Shown one piece after another: positions 7,079 to 7,249 of a stretch of DNA of 7,249 bases (position 1 is its first letter; every line of letters starts with the position of its first letter). A model generated the notes under the pieces. It had not been told where the DNA came from and made no database searches. It was given only the letters and a program-made list of their open reading frames with translations. The translations under genes were made by a program, and so were the position numbers. The stretch is from Candidatus Woesearchaeota archaeon (lineage in GTDB: Archaea; Nanoarchaeota; Nanoarchaeia; Woesearchaeales; JAGVZT01), in contig JAFCGF010000071.1 of the NCBI GenBank assembly GCA_017608295.1, positions 1 to 7,249 of the forward strand. The letters run 5' to 3'.

Positions 7079-7165
7079 TGGATTTATTCGATTGGTTCAA
7101 AGATGATCCCAAAATCTGAAATTGATTTTTTGTAAAACATAAGGTGATTTTGTTTTGTTCTTTCA

Positions 7166-7178
7166 AGCCCTACGGGCT
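7166..7178. repeat. Short hairpin AGCCC-TAC-GGGCT
   Basis: Five-base-pair stem with a three-base loop, about 88 bp after the ApgM-family gene, followed only by a loose T-containing stretch (TGTTTGG). Its CCCTNNGGG core matches that of the hairpin at 7233-7249. This suggests a REP-like repetitive palindrome more than a strong terminator. Confidence 0.4.
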
Positions 7179-7201
7179 GTTTGGTAATCAAAGGGCATTT
7201 A

Positions 7202-7230
7202 CCAGCCAGTAAACTGGCTGGCTATTTTCT
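7202..7230 (+). terminator. Candidate intrinsic terminator after the thrC operon
   Basis: Perfect inverted repeat CCAGCCAGT (7202-7210) and ACTGGCTGG (7213-7221), which in practice folds as an 8-bp stem with a TAAA loop. It is followed by the T-rich CTATTTTCT. The T-tract is interrupted and the hairpin lies 124 bp past the last stop codon, so it could instead be part of a repetitive palindromic element with its neighbours. Confidence 0.45.
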
Positions 7231-7232
7231 GT

Positions 7233-7249
7233 AAGTCCCTCAGGGACTT
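7233..7249. repeat. Perfect palindromic hairpin AAGTCCC-TCA-GGGACTT
   Basis: Seven-base-pair perfect stem with a three-base loop, ending exactly at the window edge, so it may extend further. It shares the CCCTNNGGG core with 7166-7178. Such GC-rich mini-palindromes resemble REP elements mobilised by TnpA-REP (IS200/IS605-like) transposases, but no such gene is in the window. Confidence 0.5.

Overview
The window looks like chromosomal DNA from a member of the Bacteroidota, probably a Bacteroidales/Marinilabiliales-type organism. The evidence is its moderate-to-low GC, start codons without clear Shine-Dalgarno sequences, two divergent promoters that fit the Bacteroidota form (TTTG near -33, TAnnTTTG near -7), and gene families typical of that phylum. 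There are five convincing protein genes. I see no RNA genes, no CRISPR array and no transposase.

Left part (1-2089): one exported protein of 577 residues joins eight WG-type repeats to a C-terminal caspase-fold (peptidase C14) domain with an intact His/Cys pair. It is followed by about 257 bp without a gene. This stretch is built from short repeats: two blocks of a GTTCTCA heptamer around a 70-bp GC-rich segment with competing dyads, then a degenerate 11-bp repeat.

Middle part (2090-4499): two genes on the minus strand form an apparent operon. A polysaccharide-deacetylase-like protein (CE4/NodB fold) comes first and a GNAT/FemAB-like acyltransferase second. They meet at a heptamer tandem repeat that supplies both the stop codon of the first gene and spare ATG codons for the second. 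Upstream of the deacetylase, a 166-bp divergent intergenic region carries one promoter candidate per direction. The minus-strand promoter supports a short deacetylase reading that begins at a TTG codon.

Right part (4500-7249): threonine synthase (thrC) is followed after 11 bp by an alkaline-phosphatase-superfamily protein of the archaeal-type phosphoglycerate mutase (ApgM) family, which also starts at TTG. In Bacteroidota this family sits beside threonine genes and has been proposed to act as a replacement homoserine kinase. The pair could then perform the last two steps, homoserine to O-phosphohomoserine to threonine. The window ends in a 171-bp non-coding stretch with three hairpins, one of which may be a terminator.

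No obviously new multi-gene system is visible. The points most worth following are the candidate non-orthologous homoserine kinase, the WG-repeat caspase, the uncharacterised deacetylase/acyltransferase pair, and the heptamer and palindromic repeats at gene boundaries.
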